A stretch of DNA of 64,000 nt, from positions 181,345-245,344 of the forward strand of contig MU119266.1 of the NCBI GenBank assembly GCA_014904845.1, in the 5' to 3' direction. Within the stretch, counting starts at the first letter, position 1. The number at the start of each line of letters is the position of its first letter. This document shows positions 11,600 through 23,693 of this stretch, piece by piece. This DNA comes from Acephala macrosclerotiorum. Taxonomy: Eukaryota; Ascomycota; Leotiomycetes; Helotiales; Mollisiaceae. Under the pieces are notes generated by a model that saw only the letters and a list, made by a program, of their open reading frames with translations, did not search any database and was not told the origin of the DNA. Both the position numbers and the translations under genes were made by a program.

Positions 11600-12998
11600 G
11601 TATACCAAAGCCGTTTTAATCTAAGCCTGATAACTACTAAGTCAAGTTTAATTTTGGATTGTTTTTTATATGAAAAATATCGATTTTTTAACTTTTATTA
11701 TTTTCACGAATAATTAATAAAACTAAAAAATATTTAATAAATAATATATTTTAAACTTAAAATACAATTATAAAATTTTTTTTAAATCTTTTAATTAAAT
11801 CTCGAAAATCTTAAAAAAAAATTATATAATTTTATAATTTTTTTTTATAATGTTTATAATTATTATTATATTATAATAAAAATTTATATTTATATTTTTT
11901 ATATTAATATATTAATAATTATTTAATATTTAAAAATTTTTATTAATAATAACTTTTTATAATATTAAAAAATACATATATTAATAATATTATTAACGAA
12001 CTAATAATAGTTTAATCGATTATTAGTACTATCGATTATTTTAATTTAGTACTAATAGCGCTAGTTCGATACTAATAATATTAATTTAAAATTTGTAATT
12101 TATAGTATTTATTTAATTTATTATAAGAATTTTAAATAAATTTATCGAGCGCGTATTAAAATATTAAACTATAAAATTAAAAATTGCGAGAGTTTTAATA
12201 TTTTTTATTAAAATTTAAATATAAATTAATAATCGCGTTTTATTTGATTAATAAATTTTAATCGTTTTATAAATTATATAAATAAATAAAAATAAAAATT
12301 GAAAATATTAACGCTATTTAAAATTTAATCGTAAAATCGATCGATTTAAATAAAGTTTACGCGCATAAAAACGCCGATTTAATATGCGAGTAATTACTCG
12401 ATATTAAAAGTTTAAATTGAAATATTTAAAGATTGAGCGATTTAATTAATTAAATGTAATTATATAAAGACCGCGCGCAATCGTTTGTAGTCGTCGAAAA
12501 CCGAGAGTTTTAATGTTCTCATAAGTCGGACTCACTTGTTAATTGGTTGCCAATTGGCAATCGACTTTTTTAATTGGACGCCAAAGTTTTAAACATGCAA
12601 TTACTACGTAGTACATACTACTAGTAAGCCGCTAGTACCATTGGTAATCAATTAGTATATAAATTTTTTTTAAAATAAAAACTTTTTAATTTAAATTTTT
12701 ATTTAATAAATTAAAATCTTTTATTGATCGATATTATAAAAAATTATTAAAATTTGAAAAAATTTAAAATTAATATATGTTTTTTTTTAAATTTAATTAA
12801 AAAATATTATATAATTTTTTTACTTTTTATATAAAAAATACAATTTTTTAATTTTAAATATAATAATTATTCGTAAAAATAATGAAAACTAAAAATCGAT
12901 ATTTTTAATATAAAAAATAGTCCAAAGTTAAAAAACTCGATTTACTTTGTATTTTAAACAAAAAATATCAAGATTAAAAAATCTTATTTATAGTCACA
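11600..12998. mobile_element. RIP-degraded AT-rich element with long inverted termini (~1.4 kb)
   Basis: This block is almost pure A/T apart from CpG-containing islands. Its ends are inverted copies of each other. About 11640-11720 matches the reverse complement of about 12870-12950, sharing AAAAATATCGATTTTT and CGAATAATTA in the same order with scattered C/T and A/G differences. A weaker match may extend to about 11607 and 12985. No ORF survives. Long inverted termini suggest a non-autonomous or gutted DNA transposon, but a foldback arrangement of two LTR-like copies cannot be excluded. A less degraded patch lies at 12440-12660. The exact ends and target duplication are not resolvable. Confidence 0.65.
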
Positions 12999-13204
12999 AG
13001 TTGAAAGTAATAGTACTTGGACACGAAAGAGAATATTTGAATTGTTGGTAGAATAAGACACCGGAAGAGTGGGCGAATAGAAGCTCGAGTATTAGCGATA
13101 GAACTACTTGCTGCCTGATCAAATGTTGGTATTATTTGTGGTAATATATAGCATGATACAATCTCACCGCTAGTCTTGTCTAGATCCTAAGCTTTGTTCT
13201 CTGT
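12999..13204. other. Short 3' flank of the membrane-protein gene
   Basis: Normal base composition resumes here; no gene is seen. Confidence 0.5.
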
Positions 13205-15793
13205 TTACTTTTTTCCCAAGAACATCGCATCCTCATTGCTACGATCCCTTGAGCTCTCCCTCTCGTACTCTGTAGCCGAAGCCCCTTTCCCCATCTTGCT
13301 AACCTCCTGACCCACATTTGGACACTCACCCGACATATCAATCTCCAACTCCCCAAACCTCTTACTCCACTCCTTCTCTTTCAACCCCAACACACTCTCC
13401 TCTGGACACAAGAAAGTCGTCAGCACTCTCCCCGTTGCACTCTGCCTCAAATGCCTCCTCATCTTCCCTATCCTGCTATCCCGAAACACCACCGTCACAA
13501 TCGCCGCTGCAGTCATAACCAAAAATCCAAACAACACAATAAATGCCGGTATCGCGAAAAGGTAGTGGTATTTGATCCTTTGTACCGTTGGCGTGACTGG
13601 AATATTGACCAAATTCCTATCCGCCGTGTTTCCTGGTCCAAGAACGCCTTTCGTACCGACGACAGCTGCGGCAGCATAATCCGTAAACACAAGATTCGGT
13701 ATCAGAGCCGCAGTCTGAGCGGACTTTGACAATCCTTGCCAACGAACCCACATCGCCATATTATTCTCTCCGCTGTAGTCATTCGTTGAAATGGACGAAT
13801 CACCGATTTGATATGCTCCACCAACAGCAGTTGCATAGAACTCACTTGCCGGAAGATTCTGAGTAGTGATCGGGACAGGGCCAGCGATGGATGCACCGTA
13901 CCCCGGAAGATAGAGCGATTCTTGACGAACAGCAGAGATATTTGGGCTAGTAGCCCAAGTTGGAGAAACCAGACCCCAGATTGAGTCGATGTCGCTTATC
14001 AAGTATGCGTTGCCAGTATTCTCAACGCCCCAGATTGGCTTGGAGTCCTCAGTCGGATATACTTTATCTTGAACTGACTGAACAGTCAAGCTTTTCAATC
14101 CGTCTGTGCCGTTGAAGGTGAAGCCGACAGCCTTTATTGTTGCCTTGGCTGCGGTCGCACAAGCATAGAGTGGTTGCGACCACCGACTTCCGCTTTCGTA
14201 TATGATTGACGAACCGCTATCTTGTCGTTGAGGAGTGGCGCGCATGAGGCCACAGCCAACGAAAATATTTGTGATATTGGCGAAGTCCAAGCCACCGACA
14301 CCAGCGCAAATAACAGCTATTGATTCATCAGTAGTCAGAAGTATACGTGTCTGTGTCCACTTACAAATGTCACTGAAGTTGCTGCTCGTGATATCGAAAG
14401 GATTCAAAGGAGGACCAGAATCCGCAGGCGATGAAGAGTTGGCTATGCCTACATTCCCAAGCATATTCAAGTGATAATTAAAGGTGGTATCCATGGCAAG
14501 CGAGTCGTAAGTACCGACAGCTTCTGAGTAGATGGGAAGCGGGAACGTCTTGCCAAGTTGAGAATTGAGGTACGAGAAGGCGTGAGCTCCAGTAGTGTCA
14601 TTGTATGGGTTGGTGATGTTGAGATAAAACATGGTCCACACATTTGTCATCCAGGCTGCCTTGTATGCTCTCATCCATAGCTCGGGGTGGGCTTGTGTAT
14701 CTGTGAGATTTGCTTCCGGGTAGGTTCTGTTGATGTTGACGAAGCCTCCCCTATCAGTCAGAACAAGATCAATAATCGTAGTGGTAATATTCTGGCCAGG
14801 TGCCACAGTGTAGTCCAGGGTGATGTTTGTATCTACACAAACGGTCTCGGGTTCAATGAAGAGAAGATCCTCGGACCAAGAGGCACCGTGTAGGAATCCT
14901 GGTGGGACCGTATGATTCCTCAGTCCAATGCCACCGTTGACTGTATCAACCACCAATCCCTCCACTGGTTCGGTAGCGTTATTCAAGACCATGCTTGACA
15001 TTTGACGGAAAGCGCCAATAAGGTACTTCGATCCATTGTTGTAGATTTGATCTTCCGTTGTAACATATCGTCTCCATTGAATGTCGAAGTAGTTTGAGAT
15101 GGTTGTATCGTTGCCGATGCCGCTTGAGAAGGCATCGGAGACGACACTGGGAATAGAGATGTCGTAGCCATATGGAAAGTCGTATTTTCCATCACCGTCC
15201 GCATCAATGGTAGCGATCGCTACCGTGTCCGAGAATGGACAAGGCCCTGGCCAGCATTTCCGATTGAAGGTAAGGTTGCTTCTTGGAGGAGTACCATAGC
15301 CAAACGGAGACGAGTCTTCGAGGTATTGGAAGGTTATCTCCTTCGGATCAATCTCAACTAAAGCCTCATAGAGCCCCAGCGGTGTGACAATGCCAGCCAC
15401 AGCGATTGCAATAGACATAAATGTGATTAGTGTTGTGAGGATTACGACCTTAGTCCGAACTCCATGGTTTTGAGTAGTGTCTGATCTGAGTAACAAAGGC
15501 CAGTATGATTGTTGAAGCGCACGCCCTGCTACACTCCTGAATGGGAATCAGTATTGACTTTCAACTGCTAGTGGCTTCGAAGGCCAAGTACCATGTAGCA
15601 GCTGTGTTCTTGTCTTGCAGAACTCCTGATAGGATGAAGGTAAGGATAGTCGGAATCCAAAGCCGGACTTTACTTGTCAGCCTTCTTGCGTAAATTCGAA
15701 CTGCCGAGTAGCAAAAGGAATGGAGCTCAACTTACTAAGAAAAATAGCAGCAGCAACAAAGCCGGCAACATAGCCTACTGTGATATTAATCAT
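13205..15793 (-). CDS. Large fungal membrane glycoprotein of unknown function (821 aa)
   Basis: Three exons join in frame. Exon 1 (15793-15736) starts at an ATG (MINITVGYVAGFV...). Exon 2 is 15667-15592 and exon 3 is 15536-13205. The 68-nt intron 15668-15735 has GTAAGT, GCTGAC and AAAG; the 55-nt intron 15537-15591 ends CATTCAG. The protein has hydrophobic segments in exons 1-2, a third just inside exon 3 (ILTTLITFMSIAIAVAGIV), and one near the C-terminus (YLFAIPAFIVLFGFLVMTAA). Between the last two lies a region of about 550 residues with many N-x-S/T sites, consistent with a glycosylated ectodomain; the tail is charged and cytosolic. The architecture resembles widespread hypothetical proteins of ascomycetes. 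No enzymatic motif is seen. Confidence 0.85.
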
Positions 15794-16742
15794 CTTGTAG
15801 GAATCTCTTGAACACCATGGGATATTGAACGAGTGAGTTGGTGATTCGGAACTTGAACGAAGAAAGAGACTTCTTCAACGGACGGAAGACTTTCAAAGGC
15901 GGGCACAACGCCTTGCCAAGTCAAGAACAAGCCTTGTAGATCGAGTCGCTCAAGGTCACGGACAATCCCCGCTCTCGCGATCAGCAACGGTGCAAATTCA
16001 TCCCATCTCCTTTTTTCTGCGGCAGACAGCGATCAACGTTCAGCCGCACGAGGAGCTGAAACCGAACCGAACCGGCCATAATCACACCGTCTCCAGAAAT
16101 ATACTCCCAAAGCATATTTTTACCGAATCAAGTTTAGACTCACTCCTGACAAGGCAATTCCGGGGAAATCGTCCACTCTCGTGATTGGTCTAAAAATCTT
16201 ACCATCCGTGTCGAAGGCGGGACGCGAAGGATCAACCCCTTGGCAATTAGTGCACAACCATATTTATAGAGCGCTAACATCTGTGGCACCCAATCAAAAT
16301 AGAGCGGAAATTAAGCATAAAAATATTCTACTTCTCCCACGAAAAAGGAGGCCCTCGGTTAGAGATTTTCATTCGACTGGAAAAGTGTGAGCCAAACATG
16401 AATCAGAACGTTGTGGCGACATCCCGGAGGTGGCTTGCAGGACAAGAGAGACGGCGTGCAAAATGTGGAAAGTGAGGATCCTGCGATCGGTGATGGAAAT
16501 TGGTCTCGTGATAGCGAAAATGAGTTGATCTGCGGCTCGCTAAGATACTTATTGGTTGATGGCTTGTCGAGGGGAGGGCGTGAAGTACCATGATAGCAGG
16601 CCTAGAAATTGCAGCTGCAAGTTGTCGGTATGAGTTCGAATGTGCAAAGTATGATAATTGAGAGACTGACTGTTGGAAGGTAACGCCAAAAGCTGGGACA
16701 AGCATCGCCTGTCGACTCGGAAATAGTAGCAGGTCCACCAAC
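15794..16742. other. Divergent promoter region, no gene seen
   Basis: Separates the minus-strand membrane glycoprotein from the plus-strand wall protein. Short ORFs here lack protein-like composition. Confidence 0.6.
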
Positions 16743-17613
16743 ATGCACTCCTTCACCTTCGTTAACATTTTCCTCGCCTGCCTCGCGGTCGCCAAAGCCG
16801 CAACAACCACCAGCATAACATCGGCTCCAGCACCAACTTCATTTCACAAAGATCTCCTACGAGCTCGCCTTCTCATCGCTCGGTCAAAACGCGATGACAT
16901 TGACAATCTTGACTTCTGCTACGGAGACAAGTCTATTTGCGAAGAGAACAATAATCTCTACCAAGCATGCGAATCTTTCGAAACTCAAGACGATCAGACC
17001 CAGTTGTATGAATGCCTTTGCGGAAATGGATATGTTGCTGTAAATCAAGCGTACGTGATATTTCAATCATGGTTCTAAGTGTTTCCATCGCTAACACTGA
17101 ATCAGTTGCGGATGGTGCGACGATGCATTTGGCCTTACAGGAGACATGGGCACCTTTTATTTCGACCAATGCTCTAGTTACAGCTTCACCGTCGCTTCCA
17201 TTCCCTCCAGCGTGCTCGCTCTCGAATCCTCCTACAACGCAACCTATATTGGCACCATGCCAGTCGGCGTAACACTTACACAGGGAAGTGGAGGAAGTTC
17301 CCAAGCGACAACGACTAGTAGTGGAACAGGCCCAGCACCGAAGACTACGGCAGGTGGGAGTGGGATTCCTTTGCAGACTGGTAGCAGCACCACTTCCAAG
17401 AAGAGCACTTCTACTCCGGCAACAAGCACATTCACGCTTAATGGTGGAACCTTCAGTACTCCAACCGCGCAAGGAAGCATGTCGCAAAACCTAGTCGCGA
17501 CGCAAACATCGATTCGGGCTCCTGGAACTGGTGGAGCGGCTGGGTTGAAGTGTTTGGATGGATTGTTGTTGAGCGGGGTTGTGTTCACAATTTCGATCGT
17601 GTTTGTGTTTTAA
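16743..17613 (+). CDS. GPI-anchored, Ser/Thr-rich secreted protein (271 aa)
   Basis: Two exons, 16743-17050 and 17106-17613, flank a 55-nt intron (GTACGT donor, GCTAACA branch, ATCAG acceptor). The protein has a signal peptide (MHSFTFVNIFLACLAVAKA). It is followed by a basic stretch ending SKRDD, possibly a Kex2-type KR site, and then an N-terminal domain with about nine Cys (including YECLCGNGY and ACGWCDD). A Ser/Thr/Gly-rich stalk comes next, and a C-terminal hydrophobic tail (LLLSGVVFTISIVFVF) suits a GPI signal. It probably acts in the cell wall or outer plasma membrane. The Cys-rich domain is not one I can name. Confidence 0.85.
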
Positions 17614-18483
17614 TGCTGATGGACTTGTCGAAATCGCCGTGGTCAGTTCATAATTGAGCGTTGAGGATGTGAGGACGAACGTCGAGGTCTAGGCGCGGGC
17701 GGAAGGACTTGGTGTTAAGTCCGAACTTCGCTTAAGAAAAGGGGGCGTTGGCTTGCAACAGGTACATTTTATTTAGCTACTTTACATATAGTAATTCGTA
17801 CCATGTGGCATAGCAGTGTATCATACACACCTTCCATTAAGGAACCAACCCTCCCATCTCAATTTTCCTTCCATCTCGCGCATTTTCACGACTTCATTCC
17901 TGAGTTATCCTCACAATACCCACCCTACACTTGTTTCTTGATACACAGCGAGGATTTTTGACACGAGCTCGGTGACTACGAGTAACACCAAAGACCGATT
18001 ATCTCAACTCTATGGCGTATATTTTCAGTCCTCAGTCTTTCCTTTCCGGTTGGACCGTCTCGCCAAGCGGCTGAGACCATCGGTTGTGCGCTTCAAGCCA
18101 CGAAATTGCGAATCAACGCCTCAATGATGGAATATGGCTGAAATATTATGTGACACCAGTAGGCTGTCAGTACAAGTATAAGCAGCCAATGGACATTCAG
18201 CGTTATCAATTCCTACGATAGACCCATAGATACAAGTCAGTGGTCTAGCAACCACTTTTCTAGTCTCTTTGTCTCAGTATATCAACCATGTGAAGCTTTC
18301 TTGACAGAGAATCATACAAAAGAATGCAAATGGGGATTCATGAGCAGTTGAGACGAGACATACACGCCTTTTGCCGACCCAAGAGGGGGCACAATTTCCT
18401 GGAAGATGCTCTTATAAGTGGACGACTTCTGCTGAAGATGTACCCTTCAACCAGAGATCGTACGTTCTCTTTATTTCAGAAAA
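17614..18483. other. Intergenic, no gene seen
   Basis: No ORF with protein-like composition; it presumably holds the 3' UTR of the wall protein and the dead promoter of the transporter pseudogene. Confidence 0.6.
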
Positions 18484-20415
18484 ATGGCTGCATTACTACC
18501 AGAAAAGATCGCCGTCAGCGAAGACTACTCATCAGATTCCTCTGAGAAGAAGCACTACACTGAAGGCCTGTCGAAGGAGGTCCTCGACAACACCCAAATC
18601 ATCACTGCCCATGGCAACATCATCACCAAAGACGGACTTGTGTTGAACACCAAAGCGCATTACACCGATCTTAAGGCCCAGATCATGTCTCCACCGACCC
18701 AGAAGTCGCTGCATACTACGTCGACATCTACGAAAACGCTCACTACGAATCCAGGCATGCGTTTGATCCAACTCTCACCTGGACGAAGGAGGAAGAGAAA
18801 GCCACCGTCAGGAAGCTCGACTGCGAGGAATGTCCCGTCATCGCTGTAGATACGAGAGACTGACGCATGTCTCTTCAAGTTTGCGCATGGGCTTGCAATA
18901 CGTTCTTCGCTCTTCAAGTGGATAGGGGCAATTTGACGCAAGCTGTGGCAGACAATATCTTGAAGGAGTTAAAGCTTACAACCAACAGTGTGTCGATCAC
19001 CCTGTAGCTGCAGAATAACGACATCTGCTAATGAAACCAGACTTCAATCTAGGCAATACAATCTTCCTGTTGTCCTTTGCCTATGCTGAGCTCCCGTCTC
19101 AGTTGATCTCCAAGAAGCTTGACCCCGACCGATGGATTCCTCTTCAAATGGTTCTTTGGAGCGTTGTTGAAATGTCGCAGGATTCCTTGAGTGGAAATAA
19201 GAGCTTTTATACCACTCGTGCTCTCCTTGGCATGCTTGAGGTTAGTCGTTGCAGGACTAGTTGACAACACTCTGAGGTGCAAGTGATGCTAATCAAGTAC
19301 GAAGATTCCGGCATAAAGTGATGAGACTATAGGACATTTTGCACAAAATTAGTGCTCTTAGGGTAACATTATCGTTATGAAAGCGCTATAAGCAGTATAT
19401 TTAGCGATTATATACTCTGTAATTGCAGGGTATCAACACTATCAGCGCCACTTGAACTTAGATAGCCATTTTAAGGCATAGTGCCTGGAAAGCCACTGTT
19501 CCAGGGCATTGATAGGCTCAAACACCCTGGAACAATAGGTATCACATCCCTGGGATCTACCAAAACCTTACAAGTAAGCTTTCAGGGCATATAGCCTAGA
19601 AATATAGCACTTTTCAGGGCCTTTCGGCTAAGTCTATCGCTAAAATCGTGTCACTTAGTGGATGGAGGGCCCGAATGCCCTGTAGTCTCATCACTTTATA
19701 CCGGAATCTTCGTACGGGGTGGATTCATTCCTGACATTGTCCTTTGGCTGTCATACTTCTACACCGGATCCGAATTGCCTATCCGCCTGTCCTTGTCCCA
19801 ACGCCCAACGCCCAACGTTGCTAACTCTGCTCAGCTTTACCTCCCCGTGTTCATTGTGTTCATACCAGTCTCTCCACCAGGAACGTACATCACTCTCACC
19901 CTCAAATCTCTTGGATTCAACACATTCCATACCACACTCCTCACTATTCCTCCCACTGTACTCCATATTATATCTCTGATTCTTTTAACGCGTGTCGCTC
20001 ATTGGACGAGTTAGAGGACTCTCGTCTCTATGATCCGGCCACTGTGGACACTGCCCTGTGTGGGTGTTTTTGCCTGGTGGTCAGGCACAGTAAAGCAGTT
20101 CGTGATCCTCGTCTACAAATCATTTTCACTGGCTGACGTTTACCAAACCGACGATGCGCCAAAATACCGCCGCGGTAATAGAAATTTGTTCATCATCATT
20201 GTCTTCACCATCCTGTTGTTCCTGTTGACGAAAGTATACTATGTGCTCAGGAACAAACAGAAGGACAAGAAATGGAAGGCTTTGATTGCAGAGGTACACA
20301 ATCTTTCATTTATGCGAATGATAGCTAGCTGACTTGGTGAATAGGAACAAGTAGATTATCTGCAAAATATCTCCGATAGAGGAAGTAGACGTTGAATTTC
20401 CGTTTCGCTCATTAA
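18484..20415 (+). pseudogene. MFS anion:cation symporter (allantoate permease-like), broken
   Basis: An ATG at 18484 opens the hydrophilic N-terminus. After a frame change near 18690 the conserved run DPEVAAYYVDIYENAHYESR appears. Later blocks typical of Dal5-like transporters are [71 protein letters not shown] and DDAPKYRRGNRN. The C-terminal motif is out of frame (NFRFAH, TAA at 20413). At least three frameshifts are present, about 100 residues are missing between the SELPIRL block and ITLTLKS, and a 413-bp MITE interrupts it at 19300-19712. In life these transporters move ureides, vitamins or small acids across the plasma membrane. Confidence 0.85.
19300..19712. mobile_element. Tc1/mariner-type MITE (413 bp), TA target
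   Basis: It has 39-bp terminal inverted repeats with three mismatches (left end CGAAGATTCCGGCATAAAGT, right end reversed CGAAGATTCCGGTATAAAGT), flanked by TA on both sides (19298-19299 and 19713-19714). The interior carries several short hairpins built on CAGGGCAT/CCTGG-like units and no ORF. It lies at the junction of an intron end and the next exon of the MFS pseudogene, just after a TGCTAATCAAG splice-like sequence. Confidence 0.85.
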
Positions 20416-21221
20416 GTGGTCGCAGTGAAACGATCGAGAGGCGCCACGGGCTGAAAAAGGAGGAGAAGAAGCGGTAAACAAATGGAGAATGGTGGAGAAG
20501 TCTCGACAACAAAGAGTTAATTCGATTTCATGTAATATTCTTCCTGTCCAGTTTGCGATATATAAAGGCTCGAAAATGTAAAGTCTTGCCATCGTCGAAT
20601 ATGAAGCACAAACTGTTTAATGACCAGAATAACCCAGCACTACCCCGCACTTGCGTTCCTATTCGATGCATCATTGTGACTACGTGTTCTGGAAACAGAT
20701 TTGCTATAACGTTCGAAAGCCGAAACTCTAAACAGTAATTTCCTATAGATCCGCCTATTTTTGCTTGATCCTCTGTGCTGCTCCATTTCGAAACGTGGGT
20801 TCTTTATGCTGTAGCTCGCTAGGCTTTCAGGGTTCGCTTGGGGGATTCAGGGGAGCCACTTGCTTTCAAATTTGGGCCCCAACAACGGAAGGTCTAAGAG
20901 AAGCTAGCTGTGCTGGAAATAAACACATTACCAAATCTGCTCAGAGAAATATCGGCCAAATTAAAAATACCCCGGACGGCGAGATCTTGATCTAGGAGGT
21001 CTTCAAATTATTTTCGCTTCCTCAAAGACGGTCGTTGTCCTCAAAGGTGTAGCCTAGTTCTACTGCTCACAATTCATTCTCTATCGAAATATTGTACTAG
21101 TGAAACGAGGAAAAAGAGAGTATCTTTGAGAAAGGTACTGTCTTACCATTTTGTGATTACTTTACAACTCGTGCAATACTTACTGATATCTGGCAACTCA
21201 GCTCTTGAAATTCAGGTCAAG
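20416..21221. other. Intergenic, no gene seen
   Basis: Short ORFs only; nothing recognisable on either strand. Confidence 0.55.
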
Positions 21222-21880
21222 ATGGACACTAAACCGACCCTTTTTAATTTGCCTTACGATATCATTTTTATGATCTTCAAGAAACTTAGCCCTAGCTCGT
21301 CGACATGCATAAGGCTCACTTACCCCTAGATGTACGAACATTTGAAGACGTATCATTCGAAACCGATCTCCCTCAGCAGTCACATATGTCCTCCTCGGTA
21401 CGACCCCGGAGTCCTCTTCAAATTCGAAGTGCATTTCAGTTATAGATGCGTTTATAAGCACCTTATTGATTGCGTCTTGCAAACGAATATCGGAAAAGGG
21501 TTTCGCCATTTCAGATGCAAGGGTCAATCCCGTTTACTGAACCCTAAGGCTTCTGATAACGAGTGGCTACTATACCCAGGCTTGTCTACCGACAGTCCGG
21601 AAGAGCAAGGATTGTTCCAAAGGTATTGACCCCGGTCGCGGACGATCGCGGTTATAAACAAGTTGCAGCCATACTATCCAAGACGAAATGATACGGGAGT
21701 CCGCCCTCTTCCTTCACCTTACAACCTTGGAGAAGAATGGTATAATAAGGCTTTTGAAGCTGTTGCTACAGACTTTGATTCTTTCAGCGAGATCTCGCCA
21801 TGCGCAACGTTTTGGCGAAGTACCGAATTTTTCAACGAGAATGAAGGTGCTTAGCGAAAGGTTCTCAAGAAGGTATTATG
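21222..21880 (+). pseudogene. F-box-like protein remnant
   Basis: The ATG at 21222 begins an F-box-like start (LFNLPYDIIFMIFKKLSP, then a conserved-looking SSTCIRLTYP). After 35 codons an in-frame TAG (21327-21329) interrupts it, and similar-composition sequence continues in the same frame for another 100 codons and beyond in other frames. The pattern LPxDIIxxIFxxLSPxSS is common in lineage-expanded fungal F-box-like proteins, which recruit substrates to SCF ubiquitin ligases. The gene is not functional as read. Confidence 0.5.
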
Positions 21881-22333
21881 GGAGAGATATGCTTTGAGTA
21901 TGCACAAACGCTTTCCTTGGGGTGAGGAAAAAGGAATGTGGTGCTGGGAAAAGGTCGGAGTCCCGCTTATAACATCTTTTCGATCGGGGAGAATTCCAGC
22001 ATATTTGAGGGAGAGTCAACAAAGTTGCGATGTCGTGGTGAGCGAGTGCGTACATTTAAACTACCATATGGCGAGTTCAGACTTCTCGGAGACTTCTTGC
22101 TCGTTTTCCCAATTGGGCACTGCGGAAATTGATTTGGTTGGTTGATGGTCGCGGCTCTCTCAGCCCCCGCACACGATATGTCCCCGAGCTGCAGTTGCAT
22201 TTGTAAGGAAGGAACTCAAGTAGCACAAAACGAACCAAAAAACCATCAACTCCTTCACGCCAAGTTCTTTTCGCAGCTAGCAAACACTATTTCCAGCCCC
22301 ACTTTCCACACAAAATCTCGAACTATCGAAATT
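21881..22333. other. Promoter region of the SDR gene
   Basis: No gene seen. The 22334 frame is open upstream, but the ATG at 22334 fits the family N-terminus best. Confidence 0.5.
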
Positions 22334-23359
22334 ATGGTGAAATTTCCAAGCGTCATCCAGGCCAATGAGAGCTTTGCCCGTGACCACGCAGATATTGCAG
22401 GGGTCGTATGTGTCTTCTCAGGAGCTACTGGAGGCATCGGAGAAGGAACGTTGGAGAGAATGGTAGTCATGTTACAGGGAGCAACCTTTTATGTCCTCGG
22501 AAGATCAACTGCAAAGTTCAAGAACCAGCGTACGAAGCTAGAAAGCCTCAACCCGAGTCTCAAGCTGGTGTTTCTCGAAGTCCAGGTCTCGTTGCTCGGC
22601 GATGTTGATGCAGCATCCCAAAAGATAATCGCGGCTGAGCAAAAAGGTGGATTATCTCTACATGAGCCAAGCTTGCTTTCCTGTTAATGCTCCTCAGTGT
22701 GTGTGTTTGCCGCTTTTGAACTTGGGCTTTCTCAACTAACAGGTCCTCTAGACACGAAAGAGGGTCTCGATATCTCCTTCTCCATCCAATACTACTCTAG
22801 GATGCGGTTGGTGGCGAATCTCCTGCCGCTCCTTCGCAAGTCACCTAGGCCACGAGTTCTAAGCGTGCTCAGTGGTGGGAAGGAGGAAAAACTTCAGGAA
22901 GATGACGTCGGTCTCGAGGATCCCAACAACTATTCTTGGAACAAAGCAATTTCTCACCATGCCACAATGACAACTCTGACATTCGAATACTTGGCTAAGA
23001 ACGAAAAGGGCATTACCTTCATGCACACCTTTCCCGGTCTGGTGCGGACAGGCCTCTTCTCCCAGGTAGTGGCGCCAGAGTCATCCGGAATTCTAGCCAG
23101 AGTGCTCACGGCAATCATGAGCACTTTTGGTAGTATATTTTTATGGCTTGCTGGCGCATCGGCATTGGATTGTGGCGCGAGGCAAGCTTTCATCCTGACC
23201 AGCGATAACTATGGCCCAGGAGCATGGCGGATCGATCAGAACAGCGAGCTAGTCACCACACCTGGCGTACTGGGACGGTATAGAGAACAAGGATGGCCAG
23301 AAAAGGTTTGGAACTACAACTCAAGTGTTTTCGAGAAAGCTTTGATTGCAAACGAATGA
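22334..23359 (+). CDS. Short-chain dehydrogenase/reductase with one frameshift
   Basis: Exon 1 is 22334-22698, exon 2 is 22743-23359, and the 44-nt intron ends CTAACAG. The Rossmann motif GATGGIGEG lies near residues 34-42, and YSWNK fits the catalytic YxxxK, followed by a helix ending EYLA. A proline-containing block (HTFPGLVRTGLF) matches the usual position after beta-6. The coding frame is broken only by one extra base at the A5 run 22641-22645; without it the predicted product is 326 aa, a normal length for this fungal SDR group. It would be an NAD(P)-dependent oxidoreductase of unknown substrate. The single homopolymer indel may be an assembly error, otherwise the gene is dead. Confidence 0.8.
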
Positions 23360-23693
23360 TCGTCTGTTGCAAGGAAAGGGGCTACTGTAGCCTGTAAGCA
23401 AGCGACCTGAATGTCTCACACCTACGCATACAATTAGTAAACGTAGTAGTTATTTCCTTGTCCTTGAGAATGTAATCAATTGAAAGAGAGTTGGAAACCT
23501 TGTACTGCTCAAAGAGCTCTGTAAGAGGAGAAAATGGATAATTGTTACGGCGTCCACTATCCCTATGTGTACGATCATGTGAAAGATCAAAGTGGAAGCC
23601 ATACCTCCTCGTTCATTCCCTTCCAAGGATCCGGTGGATCTGATATTCCCACCAAATTATGGCAGAGCATTATCATTGCAGCCCCACCAACAC

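Noticed and set aside
16403..16816. 137-codon minus-strand ORF
   Set aside because: Overlaps the signal-peptide exon of the GPI-type gene on the other strand and lacks structure.
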